Assembly (NCBI GenBank): GCA_047975295.1
Contig: JBKEDH010000082.1
Coordinates: forward strand, 1 to 11,904
DNA from: JBKEDH01 sp047975295
GTDB lineage: Bacteria; Bacteroidota; Bacteroidia; Flavobacteriales; Flavobacteriaceae
Length of the DNA: 11,904 bases
Reading direction: 5' to 3'
Shown: positions 1 through 6,294 of the stretch, piece after piece
How the letters are laid out: every line of letters begins with the position of its first letter
Position numbering within the stretch: the first letter of the stretch is position 1
Position numbers and translations under genes: made by a program
Notes under the pieces: model-generated
The model's input: the letters and a program-made list of their open reading frames with translations, nothing else
Told to the model about the DNA's origin: nothing
The model's database searches: none

Positions 1-2
1 CT

Positions 3-77
3 GGAACCACAATAGTAGAAAAACCGGATGCCACGCAAACTCAAAAGGATTTAAGAAAAGCGTGGATTAAAGGGTAA
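3..77 (+). CDS. C-terminal end of an unidentified protein (5' truncated)
   Basis: The third forward frame is open from the window edge to a TAA at 75-77 and encodes 24 residues ending in LRKAWIKG. The other two forward frames hit stops (TAG at 13-15, TAA at 68-70), although all three are short. The strongest support is the perfect terminator hairpin that starts 15 nt after the stop, as expected at a gene's 3' end. The visible tail is hydrophilic and carries no motif I recognise, so no function is proposed. Confidence 0.5.
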   Translation, partial: GTTIVEKPDATQTQKDLRKAWIKG

Positions 78-92
78 TTTTGTCCCTTTTGG

Positions 93-153
93 GGCTAATC
101 ATAAAATAAGAAACCTCCGTTAAAAACGGAGGTTTCTTATTTTATGATTAGCC
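93..153. terminator. Perfect 28-bp inverted repeat, probable bidirectional intrinsic terminator
   Basis: Arms 93-120 and 126-153 are exact reverse complements over 28 bp and enclose a 5-nt loop (taaaa, 121-125). The inner stem is AAACCTCCGT/ACGGAGGTTT and the outer stem is AT-rich. The 3' side of the inner stem runs into CTTATTTTAT on the plus strand, and by symmetry the same happens on the minus strand. It can therefore end the gene finishing at 77 and could also stop transcripts coming from the right. The arms are unusually long for a simple terminator. Confidence 0.85.
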
Positions 154-181
154 GTATTTATACCTAAATACATTTTTTGTA

Positions 182-395
182 ACTTACCGACGCTACCAAA
201 AGTCTGCCGAACAAAGCCTCTCCAAAATATCTTTGGTTAAATTTGTGCAAGGAGCGTAATTTGGACAAGCAGAAACTAACCTTACATCTTTATTTGGAAA
301 ACATGGGTTTTCGGGTTATTGGAAGGGGTTTGAATGTCAGTAATGTTTCGGTATTGAATTGGGTCAGGTCAACTGGTCAATTTATTAGGGAATAC
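182..395 (+). pseudogene. IS1-type transposase N-terminal remnant (InsA-like helix-turn-helix)
   Basis: The frame running from about 243 contains LYLENMGFRVIGRGLNVSN followed by VSVLNWVR (about 282-368). This is the helix-turn-helix pattern of IS1-family InsA-type proteins (a 'GxGxRxIxRxLxVSxxTVxxWxR' layout). The zinc-ribbon half that normally precedes it is not intact. The sequence at 182-240 gives RRYQ in one frame and other fragments in the next, with no CxxC pairs, which suggests decay by frameshift. No DDE catalytic part follows; the frame continues to a stop at 489-491 through sequence that is the antisense of the neighbouring IS3 remnant. The two remnants touch or overlap at about 370-400. 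This is a dead fragment and not an expressed 82-aa protein. The left boundary is approximate. Confidence 0.6.
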
Positions 396-767
396 CAGTT
401 TTTTCGGCGTACTGTATCCCTCGATCTGAGTGGAATATTAAATCTATGCTTATCTTGCGCTTACTTATGGCTATTTTCCATGCAGCGATGATATTGTCTT
501 GGAGAAGATGTGTACGGCTTTTTTAATATCTCAAGTTCAAGCTCTTTTTCTTTAAGCGCCTTGTGCAGTCTTTTAACCTCTAATATCGTCAGGTATTGGT
601 TTTTCTGGCTTGGGAGATGTCGTTGTTTTAGATGCCTTACGCCATTTATAAATCCTTTGGATTTCTATGCTCAACTCGTCTGCCAGTTCTTTTATGTTCT
701 CTCGCTGGTAACTTAACCGTACTGCTTGCTCCTGTAATTCCGGGCTGTAATATCGTTTTTCATGTTT
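388..767 (-). pseudogene. IS3-family transposase remnant: orfA joined to an internal piece of orfB
   Basis: Read on the minus strand, 767-585 gives KHEKRYYSPELQEQAVRLS, continuing through ENIKELADELSIEIQRIYKWRK. This is the N-terminal helix-turn-helix of IS3-family OrfA (transposase_8 type). A one-base shift near 584 moves to a frame giving LEVKRLHKALKEKELELEILKK (583-518), the OrfA coiled-coil. A second, compensating shift at 518-526 yields AVHIFSK and a stop at 471-473. In yet another frame, AAWKIAISKRKI then IDLIFHSDRGIQYA (486-406) is the OrfB integrase segment around the second catalytic Asp (HSDRG, 418-432), ending in stops at 382-387. The OrfB region holding the first catalytic Asp is gone, and so is everything after HSDRGIQYA. 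An in-frame TAG at 768-770 sits where the start is expected. Non-functional. Confidence 0.8.
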
Positions 768-842
768 CTAAGCTATTTGTTTTGTGACAAACAGTCTTAA
801 ATTTTATGTCCGAGTAAAGGTAACAACTCCACTAAAACCAGT

Positions 843-1034
843 ACTTTTTGCTAAAAACAGCAAAAAAAATATAAGCGAAAAGATAATCGCAATGCCTACA
901 AAAAAATATGAACAAAAAAATGGATTTAGTAGATAGTTTTACGAATATCCCTTAAGATTTAACTACAAGTTTGGCAATTACAAATTAACAAACAACAAAA
1001 GGGAAGTGGAATTAAAAGAAATTGAACGTATACA
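843..1034. other. AT-rich intergenic DNA with no recognised feature
   Basis: Nothing coding is recognised between the IS3 remnant and the membrane-protein gene. A small weak hairpin (tttttgct 845-852, agcaaaaa 859-866, 6-nt loop, two G:C pairs) is the only secondary structure noted. It is too weak to call a terminator. Confidence 0.5.
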
Positions 1035-1577
1035 TTAAAAGTATTGCTTCACTTTTGCCCAAAACCCTTTAGGGGAAACTTTCATTTCGTCTTCCAATTC
1101 CTGCATGGATTTTGAAGTCTCATTTAATCTGTTAAATATTTTTGCCCGAATTAAATAAATAGAAGGGATTACAATTATCATAATCGGGAATAAATAGATT
1201 AGTTGATTGGAATCTACCGAACTAATATCGTCTCTTATTGTAGCAAATATTTGGTAGCCATACATGGATATTGGTACCAATAAAACATGATACCACCAAT
1301 GCCTACAGGTAAAAAACCAAATTAAAAGTAAAAATAAAGGGACAACTTTTCCGGTTAGTGTCCATGCTAGTACAAATAAACTTTCATAATATTTACTTTC
1401 ATAAGTAAACAAAAAAGTGTTCCAAACTTTTTGTTCGGGAACACTTTCGTAAGAATAAAATAGGTAAGGCGTTATTGCTATTAAAGTAGCGATAATTGTA
1501 CCTACAATAAGGCTTTTTTTATCCGTGGCGAGGAACTTTAATCCTTGATTTTTCGATTTTTGCTGTTTCTTGCTCAT
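1035..1577 (-). CDS. Four-helix integral membrane protein of unknown function
   Basis: The 180-residue product has a basic N-terminus (MSKKQQKSKNQG), four hydrophobic segments at about residues 23-42, 66-90, 94-113 and 125-146, and a charged C-terminal tail of about 35 residues (LNETSKSMQELEDEM...). By the positive-inside rule the basic N-terminus probably lies in the cytoplasm, which with four helices would place the C-terminus there too. The second loop carries CRHWWYH at 91-97. I recognise no family. The ATG at 1575-1577 is the only plausible start before the first helix, and it lies inside the preceding 47-codon gene, giving a 59-nt overlap in a different frame. That arrangement suggests translational coupling to the small exported peptide and transcription from the promoter upstream of it. 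The gene sits between IS debris and tsaE. Confidence 0.8.
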   Translation of the reverse strand: MSKKQQKSKNQGLKFLATDKKSLIVGTIIATLIAITPYLFYSYESVPEQKVWNTFLFTYESKYYESLFVLAWTLTGKVVPLFLLLIWFFTCRHWWYHVLLVPISMYGYQIFATIRDDISSVDSNQLIYLFPIMIIVIPSIYLIRAKIFNRLNETSKSMQELEDEMKVSPKGFWAKVKQYF

Positions 1578-1662
1578 TTTGGTTGGCTGTACTTGCTGTG
1601 TAAGCTGTTAACAACATTCCACCTAAAAGGGCTAAAGCGATTAAGTACTTTTTAGTTTTCAT
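1519..1662 (-). CDS. Small exported or membrane-anchored peptide (47 aa), hypothetical
   Basis: The ATG at 1660-1662 opens a 47-codon frame ending with TAA at 1519-1521. The N-terminus MKTKKYLIALALLGG plus MLLTAYTA is a textbook signal sequence: a basic n-region and a hydrophobic core of about 15 residues, followed by small residues (TAYTASTA) that could form a type I signal peptidase site. The rest is a short charged tail (NQNEQETAKIEKSRIKVPRHG). It is supported by a TAnnTTTG promoter-like box 33 nt upstream, an A/T-rich leader and same-strand coupling to the downstream membrane gene. It overlaps that gene by 59 nt, so both frames are used at 1519-1577. I do not assign a function. The alternative is that it is the 5' end of a longer gene broken by a frameshift, but the following frame has its own ATG and reads cleanly. 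Confidence 0.6.
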   Translation of the reverse strand: MKTKKYLIALALLGGMLLTAYTASTANQNEQETAKIEKSRIKVPRHG

Positions 1663-1695
1663 AATTCTAAAGGGGATTTTAAATTAATACTGAAC

Positions 1696-1703
1696 CAAAA
1701 GTA
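1696..1703 (-). promoter_or_regulatory. Bacteroidota-type -7 box (TACTTTTG) for the peptide/membrane-protein pair
   Basis: On the minus strand TACTTTTG matches the TAnnTTTG -7 consensus of Bacteroidota housekeeping promoters and ends 33 nt before the ATG at 1662. A T-rich stretch (GTGTTTTC) lies a little over 20 nt upstream, but no exact TTG -33 element at the usual spacing was found. It implies the pair is transcribed separately from porX-tsaE. Confidence 0.45.
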
Positions 1704-1842
1704 GCCAAAGCACCGTTATTAGAAAACACATATTTGTTAAAAAAATATTAAAAATTATTTTTTTTAATAAATACATTGCGGAAAATCCGTAAAACTCAGG
1801 TTTTTTTGTATTTTACTGTTGTTAAAGTGTACATAATTATTG

Positions 1843-2262
1843 TTAGGGTATGTTATTAAAATATAGTTGTCTGTTGTTGTTCGTGCCAATACTTACTGTT
1901 AGTATGTTATAATGGCTTGGCAATAAGGGTTTAACCATGTTTGGCCATTCGATAAAGACCCAATTTCCGGAGTCCAGATAATCCTCAATACCAAAATCCA
2001 ATATCTCATCAATATCATTTATGCGATATAAATCGAAATGATAAACTTTGCCATTAATTAAATAGTATTCGTTAACTATGGAAAATGTGGGGCTACTCAC
2101 TTCGTCACCAGATCCCAATAATGTTACAATATTTTTAATTAAAGTGGTTTTTCCAGTTCCCATGTCACCTTCAAACAAAATGATTTTAGAATCAAATTTA
2201 TTTATTAGTGTTTGGGCAACATCTTCAATTTCATTTAAATTGTAAGTTATTTTTTGTGACAT
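1843..2262 (-). CDS. tsaE: tRNA t6A synthesis ATPase TsaE
   Basis: TsaE (YjeE family) is the cytoplasmic ATPase that works with TsaB and TsaD to place threonylcarbamoyl on A37 of ANN-decoding tRNAs. The 139-residue protein is of normal family length. It shows a Walker A loop GDMGTGKTT (residues 32-40, Lys38), the family signature SSPTFSIVNEY (56-66), the YHFDLYR block with Asp77, and the FIEWP block with Glu105 (103-107). These are the residues expected to coordinate nucleotide and Mg2+ and contact TsaB/TsaD. The ATG at 2260-2262 gives the usual short N-terminal strand-helix before Walker A. It lies 61 nt downstream of porX on the same strand and may be co-transcribed with it. TsaB and TsaD are not in the window. 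Confidence 0.95.
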   Translation of the reverse strand: MSQKITYNLNEIEDVAQTLINKFDSKIILFEGDMGTGKTTLIKNIVTLLGSGDEVSSPTFSIVNEYYLINGKVYHFDLYRINDIDEILDFGIEDYLDSGNWVFIEWPNMVKPLLPSHYNILTVSIGTNNNRQLYFNNIP

Positions 2263-2323
2263 ATACTCGAAAACAATATTACAAATTATTTACAATAAAC
2301 CCTAAAAGAATATTATGTATTTT

Positions 2324-3880
2324 TTATGTGGTTTTAGGTGAAAAAACAGCAAACGGAATAATCATTTCTTCTAACGAAATACCTCCGTGTTGGTAAGTAT
2401 TTCTGTAATAGCTTACGTAGTGGTTATAATTGTTGGGGTATGCAAAAAACAAATCGTTTTTGGCAAAAATAAACGAACTGCTCATGTTAATTGATGGTAA
2501 ATGGGCTGCTTTAGGATCCTTAAAGGCAAAAACATCCTTGTCGTCGTAGGTAAGGCTTCTTCCGGTTTTATAGCGTAAATTTAAACTGGTTTCCCTGTCT
2601 CCTATAACTTTAGAGGGGGCTTTAACATTAATGGTGCCATGATCGGTGGTGATTATAAGCTTAAAGCCAAGTTGTTTGGCTTGTTGTATCATTTCCAGTA
2701 AAGGTGAGTTTTTAAACCAACTTAACGTTAAAGAGCGGTAAGCTTTATCGTTCGATGCCAGTTCCTTTACTACTTCCATTTCGGTTTTGGAGTGCGAAAG
2801 CATGTCCACAAAGTTGTAAACAATAACCGTTAGATCGTTGTTTTTTAATGCTTTAAAATTATCGGCCAACTTTTTCCCCATTTTTAAGTTGGTTATTTTA
2901 TGGAACTCATAATTTAAATGGGTAAGGCCTAGGCGTTTTATCTGTGTTTCAAGAAAATCGGCTTCGTGTAGGTTTTTGCCGCCTTCGTCGGTATCGTTTT
3001 TCCAATATTGGGGGAACAGTTTTTCCATTTCACTAGGCATTAAACCAGAAAAAATGGCATTACGGGCATATTGGGTTGCTGTTGGCAGAATACTGTAAAA
3101 GGCCTCTTCGTTATCTTTTTTATAGTAGCTGTTAATAGTGGGTTCTATGGCTTTCCATTGGTCGTACCTTAAATTATCGACAACAATAAGGAGTGTTGGT
3201 TGTTCTTTGTTTAGCTCTGGTACAATTTTCTGTTTAAATAAGGTGTGCGACATAATTGGTGCGTCGTGACTGCTAAACCAATCCAGATAATGTTTTTCTA
3301 TAAATTTGGCAAATTGGGTATTGGCCTCGGTTTTTTGCGATTCTAAAATCTCGAACATCCCGGCATCTTCAATATTTTCCAATTGTAATTCCCAGTAAAG
3401 TAGTTTCTGGTATAGCCCAACCCAATCTTCAAAAGTATTTACCATGGCCAAATCCATGGCTATTTTTCTAAATTCCTGTTGGTAGTTCGATGTGGTCTTC
3501 TCTGAAACCAATCGCGAATGGTCCAGATTTTTCTTTAAGCTCAATAAAATTTGATTAGGGTTTACTGGTTTTATCAAATAATCTGAAATTTTATTGCCAA
3601 TGGCTTCTTCCATTATATATTCTTCTTCGCTTTTGGTTATCATAACCACCGGAAGGTTTTCTTGTTTTTCCTTTATTTCGGTAAGGGTTTCAAGTCCGGA
3701 AAGACCGGGCATATTTTCGTCCAGAAAAACAATATCGAAAGTTGAGGTGTCCAATGCGTCGATAGCTTCACTGCCACTTTTGCACGTGGTTACTTTGTAA
3801 TTGCGTTGTTCTAAAAATATAATGTGTGGTTTTAGTAAATCTATCTCGTCATCGACCCAAAGAATTTGTATGGCACTCAT
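2324..3880 (-). CDS. porX: PorX-type response regulator with PglZ phosphatase-like effector domain
   Basis: The 518-residue protein begins with a receiver domain (about 1-120): acidic pair Asp10/Asp11, phosphoacceptor Asp54 in VFLDENMPG, Thr82 in MITKS and Lys104 in LIKP. A helical linker (about 130-220) leads to a PglZ/alkaline-phosphatase-superfamily domain. That domain keeps candidate metal and nucleophile residues: Asp235 (VVDNLRYDQW), Thr267/Thr269 (LPTATQYARN), Asp359 and His363 (DMLSHS), Asp413-His414 (TTDHGT) and His498 (YQHGG). PorX with the kinase PorY controls type IX secretion genes in Porphyromonas, and the PglZ domain has been reported as a zinc-dependent phosphodiesterase. All key residues appear intact, so I infer an active protein. 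The receiver has no DNA-binding partner domain, so any transcriptional effect would be indirect. It is divergent from the HD gene across an 85-bp spacer; no good TAnnTTTG box is visible on its side. Confidence 0.92.
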   Translation of the reverse strand: MSAIQILWVDDEIDLLKPHIIFLEQRNYKVTTCKSGSEAIDALDTSTFDIVFLDENMPGLSGLETLTEIKEKQENLPVVMITKSEEEYIMEEAIGNKISDYLIKPVNPNQILLSLKKNLDHSRLVSEKTTSNYQQEFRKIAMDLAMVNTFEDWVGLYQKLLYWELQLENIEDAGMFEILESQKTEANTQFAKFIEKHYLDWFSSHDAPIMSHTLFKQKIVPELNKEQPTLLIVVDNLRYDQWKAIEPTINSYYKKDNEEAFYSILPTATQYARNAIFSGLMPSEMEKLFPQYWKNDTDEGGKNLHEADFLETQIKRLGLTHLNYEFHKITNLKMGKKLADNFKALKNNDLTVIVYNFVDMLSHSKTEMEVVKELASNDKAYRSLTLSWFKNSPLLEMIQQAKQLGFKLIITTDHGTINVKAPSKVIGDRETSLNLRYKTGRSLTYDDKDVFAFKDPKAAHLPSINMSSSFIFAKNDLFFAYPNNYNHYVSYYRNTYQHGGISLEEMIIPFAVFSPKTT

Positions 3881-3928
3881 TTAAAAATATTTATATTTAA
3901 TTAAAAAATATGGCTCTGTAAAATAATT

Positions 3929-3936
3929 TATATTTG
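3929..3936 (+). promoter_or_regulatory. Bacteroidota-type -7 box (TATATTTG) upstream of the HD-domain gene
   Basis: TATATTTG fits the TAnnTTTG consensus and ends 29 nt before the TTG start at 3966. It lies in the 85-bp divergent spacer shared with porX. A convincing TTG -33 element is not evident, so the call rests mainly on the -7 match and its position. Confidence 0.5.
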
Positions 3937-3965
3937 TATCTGTAAAACTTAAACCAAAATAAAGT

Positions 3966-5201
3966 TTGAACAAACTTAAAATATTAAACGACCCAATTTA
4001 CGGATTTATTACTATTCCAAATTCCTTGATTTTCGATTTAATCCAGCATAAATACTTTCAACGTTTACGCCGAATAACCCAAATGGGGTTATCGTATTTG
4101 GTTTATCCGGGGGCACACCACACCCGTTTCCATCATGCCATTGGTTGTGTGCATTTAATGCAGGAAGCTATTAAAGTACTTCGTTTTAAGGGAGTTAGCA
4201 TATCTAATGAAGAAGAAGAAGGACTCTACGCAGCCATTCTTTTACACGATATTGGGCATGGCCCTTTTTCGCATGCTATGGAACATAGTATTGTGGAAAA
4301 CGTGTCGCACGAACAAATTTCCCTGCTTTTTATGGAGCGTTTAAACGAAGAATTTAACGGAAGTTTAACGCTTGCAATCAAAATTTTTAAAGGTGAATAC
4401 CACAGAAATTTTATGTGTCAGCTCATTTCAGGACAGTTCGATATGGATCGTGCCGATTACCTAAAACGAGATAGTTTTTATACAGGTGTAGCCGAGGGCA
4501 ACATAAATAGTGAGCGACTAATAACCATGCTTAATGTAGTAAACGACGAATTGGTGGTCGAGGAAAAAGGTGTTTACAGTATGGAAAAATTTATAATTGC
4601 AAGGCGGTTTATGTACTGGCAGGTGTATTTGCACAAAACTGGTGTTGCAGCCGAGCAATTGCTTATAAAAGTATTGCAACGTGCCAAGGAGCTTTACGTT
4701 CAAGGTTTTAAGTTAGAGGCCAACCGTTCGTTATTGTTCTTTTTGGAACATAAAATCGATTTAAATGGTTTTAGTGACGAAATACTGGATGTTTTTTCTA
4801 GATTGGATGATTTTGATATTATATCGGCCATGAAACATTGGCAGAATCATAACGATTTTGTACTTAGCCAATTAAGCAAGATGATTATTAACCGAAATTT
4901 ACTAACGGTAAAGTTAAAAAAGAGCCCAATAAAGCCCAAAAAATTGGAAAAACATATTAATGCTATTATGGATAATTTCGCCATTAGTAGGGAAGAAGCA
5001 CAGTATTTTGTTTTTTGTGGTACTATGGCCAATCAAGCTTATCAATTAAAAGAAAACGGTATAAATATTTTACATAAATCCGGAAAAATACAGGATATTG
5101 TAAAGGTATCCGATCAACTTAACCTAAAAGCACTATCCAAGCCCGTTACCAAGCATTTTGTTTGCTATCCAAAGGAATCATTTTTCACTATAAACCGTTA
5201 A
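3966..5201 (+). CDS. HD-superfamily phosphohydrolase, SAMHD1/dNTPase-like
   Basis: The 411-residue protein has the HD phosphohydrolase core in its first 180 residues: TRFHHAIG (53-60, His57), the diagnostic HD pair His94-Asp95 in LLHDIGHGPFSH (92-103), and DMDRADYLKRD (159-169). This arrangement matches the SAMHD1/YdhJ-type branch, whose characterised members hydrolyse dNTPs, usually with bound divalent metal. The metal ligands appear complete; the physiological substrate is unknown here. The C-terminal 230 residues are helical and less recognisable. Start: an in-frame TAA at 3960-3962 leaves no upstream ATG or GTG, and the TTG at 3966 immediately precedes the conserved KLKILNDPIYGFITIPN opening, so a TTG start is chosen. 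It is divergent from porX and is followed after 79 nt by lpxD, which has its own promoter-like box. It may therefore be monocistronic. Confidence 0.88.
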   Translation: MNKLKILNDPIYGFITIPNSLIFDLIQHKYFQRLRRITQMGLSYLVYPGAHHTRFHHAIGCVHLMQEAIKVLRFKGVSISNEEEEGLYAAILLHDIGHGPFSHAMEHSIVENVSHEQISLLFMERLNEEFNGSLTLAIKIFKGEYHRNFMCQLISGQFDMDRADYLKRDSFYTGVAEGNINSERLITMLNVVNDELVVEEKGVYSMEKFIIARRFMYWQVYLHKTGVAAEQLLIKVLQRAKELYVQGFKLEANRSLLFFLEHKIDLNGFSDEILDVFSRLDDFDIISAMKHWQNHNDFVLSQLSKMIINRNLLTVKLKKSPIKPKKLEKHINAIMDNFAISREEAQYFVFCGTMANQAYQLKENGINILHKSGKIQDIVKVSDQLNLKALSKPVTKHFVCYPKESFFTINR

Positions 5202-5238
5202 TACAGGAAATTCGTATAAAACTTTTGTACATTTTTCA

Positions 5239-5246
5239 TATTTTTG
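5239..5246 (+). promoter_or_regulatory. Bacteroidota-type -7 box (TATTTTTG) upstream of lpxD
   Basis: TATTTTTG matches TAnnTTTG and ends 34 nt before the GTG start of lpxD at 5281, inside the 79-nt gap after the HD gene. An upstream TTTTG (5223-5227) is only 11 nt away, shorter than the usual spacing, so the -33 element is uncertain. It could drive the lpxD-lpxC/fabZ-lpxA-efp-lpxD2 cluster. Confidence 0.45.
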
Positions 5247-5280
5247 CTAATTATAAAAAAATAACCGTTAAATACAGAGT

Positions 5281-6291
5281 GTGAAATTTACAGCACAGCA
5301 AATAGCAGGAATTTTAGAAGGTGACGTAGTAGGAAATCCGGATGTTGAACTTTCTAAGTTATCTAAAATAGAAGAAGGCTCGGAAGGTGCCCTTACTTTT
5401 TTGGCAAACCCTAAATATACATCTCATATATATACCACCAAAGCTTCGGCTACCATTGTAAACAAATCTTTTGTTCCCGAAAGTGAGATAAGTACAACGT
5501 TGATAAAAGTTGAAGATGCGTACGGTGCATTTTCAAAATTATTGGAATATTACAATTCGGTTAAGTTGAACAAAACGGGTATTGAGCAACCTTCCTTTAT
5601 TGCCGGATCTTCAAGTTATGGCAATAATGTCTATGTCGGAGCTTTCTCTTATATTGGGGAAAACGTAAGAATTGGAGAGAACGTAAAGATATTTCCCAAT
5701 AGTTTTATTGGCGATAATACGGTAATAGGCGATAATACAGTTGTGTTTGCCGGAGCCAAGATATATTCGGAGACCGTAATAGGCAACAACTGCGTTATTA
5801 ATTCTGGAGCTATAATTGGTGCCGATGGTTTTGGGTACGCCCCCAATCAAGATGGTGGTTATAACAAAGTACCCCAAACCGGTAATGTTATTATTGAAGA
5901 TAACGTCGATATTGGTGCCGCAACCACCATCGATAGGGCTACATTGGGTTCTACCGTAATAAAAGAAGGCGTTAAATTGGATAACCAAATACAAATTGCC
6001 CACAACGTTGAAATTGGCAAGAATACGGTAATTGCGGCTCAAACCGGTATTGCGGGATCAACCAAAATAGGCGAAAATTGCCAAATTGGAGGGCAAGTAG
6101 GTATTGTAGGTCATCTTAAAATAGGCAATAACGTTCGGATACAAGCACAATCGGGTATTGGGCGTAATGTAAAGGACAACGAAGTACTTCAAGGATCTCC
6201 GGCATTGGCGTATGCCGATTATAATAAATCGTACGTGCATTTTAAAAATCTGCCAAAAATTGTTAAAAACATTAATGATTTACACAAATAA
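5281..6291 (+). CDS. lpxD: UDP-3-O-acylglucosamine N-acyltransferase LpxD
   Basis: LpxD transfers a 3-hydroxyacyl chain from ACP to the 2-amino group of UDP-3-O-acyl-glucosamine, the third step of lipid A synthesis, in the cytoplasm. The 336-residue length is close to the E. coli enzyme. The N-terminal uridine-binding domain (about 1-100, with GALTFLANPKY at 36-46) is followed by left-handed beta-helix hexapeptides (IGENV, IGDNTV, IGNNC and so on, about 105-300). His241 in QIAHNVEIG aligns with the E. coli catalytic His239, and His278 in GIVGHLKIG aligns with the second conserved His276. A short helical C-terminus follows. The GTG start at 5281 is supported by its position directly before the conserved KFTAQQIA opening. 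lpxC/fabZ begins 3 nt after the stop, so the two are almost certainly co-translated. Confidence 0.95.
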   Translation: MKFTAQQIAGILEGDVVGNPDVELSKLSKIEEGSEGALTFLANPKYTSHIYTTKASATIVNKSFVPESEISTTLIKVEDAYGAFSKLLEYYNSVKLNKTGIEQPSFIAGSSSYGNNVYVGAFSYIGENVRIGENVKIFPNSFIGDNTVIGDNTVVFAGAKIYSETVIGNNCVINSGAIIGADGFGYAPNQDGGYNKVPQTGNVIIEDNVDIGAATTIDRATLGSTVIKEGVKLDNQIQIAHNVEIGKNTVIAAQTGIAGSTKIGENCQIGGQVGIVGHLKIGNNVRIQAQSGIGRNVKDNEVLQGSPALAYADYNKSYVHFKNLPKIVKNINDLHK

Positions 6292-6294
6292 ATA

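Larger units (their letters stand above)
182..842. mobile_element. Layered insertion-sequence debris (IS1-type plus IS3-family)
   Basis: The region between the hairpin at 93-153 and about 842 consists of two defective transposase genes in opposite orientation. A possible pair of IS3 ends is the inverted ACTGGT at 372-377 and ACCAGT at 837-842, which bracket the IS3 coding remains. The match is only 6 bp, another ACCAGT lies at 394-399, and no target-site duplication is evident, so the ends are tentative. No cargo gene is present. Confidence 0.5.

Noticed and set aside
243..491. An 82-codon plus-strand frame as an intact gene
   Set aside because: Its first half is a transposase fragment and its second half is the antisense of the IS3 orfB piece; there is no complete domain.
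510..716. A 68-codon plus-strand frame
   Set aside because: It lies opposite the IS3 orfA remnant, whose minus-strand translation is clearly the meaningful one.
1779..1789. Small hairpin cgga-aaa-tccg downstream of tsaE
   Set aside because: Only 4 bp of stem and no immediate U-tract on the minus strand; too weak for a terminator.
5611..6042. Long antisense frame within lpxD
   Set aside because: It is a shadow of the repetitive hexapeptide coding sequence; the plus-strand LpxD reading is unambiguous.
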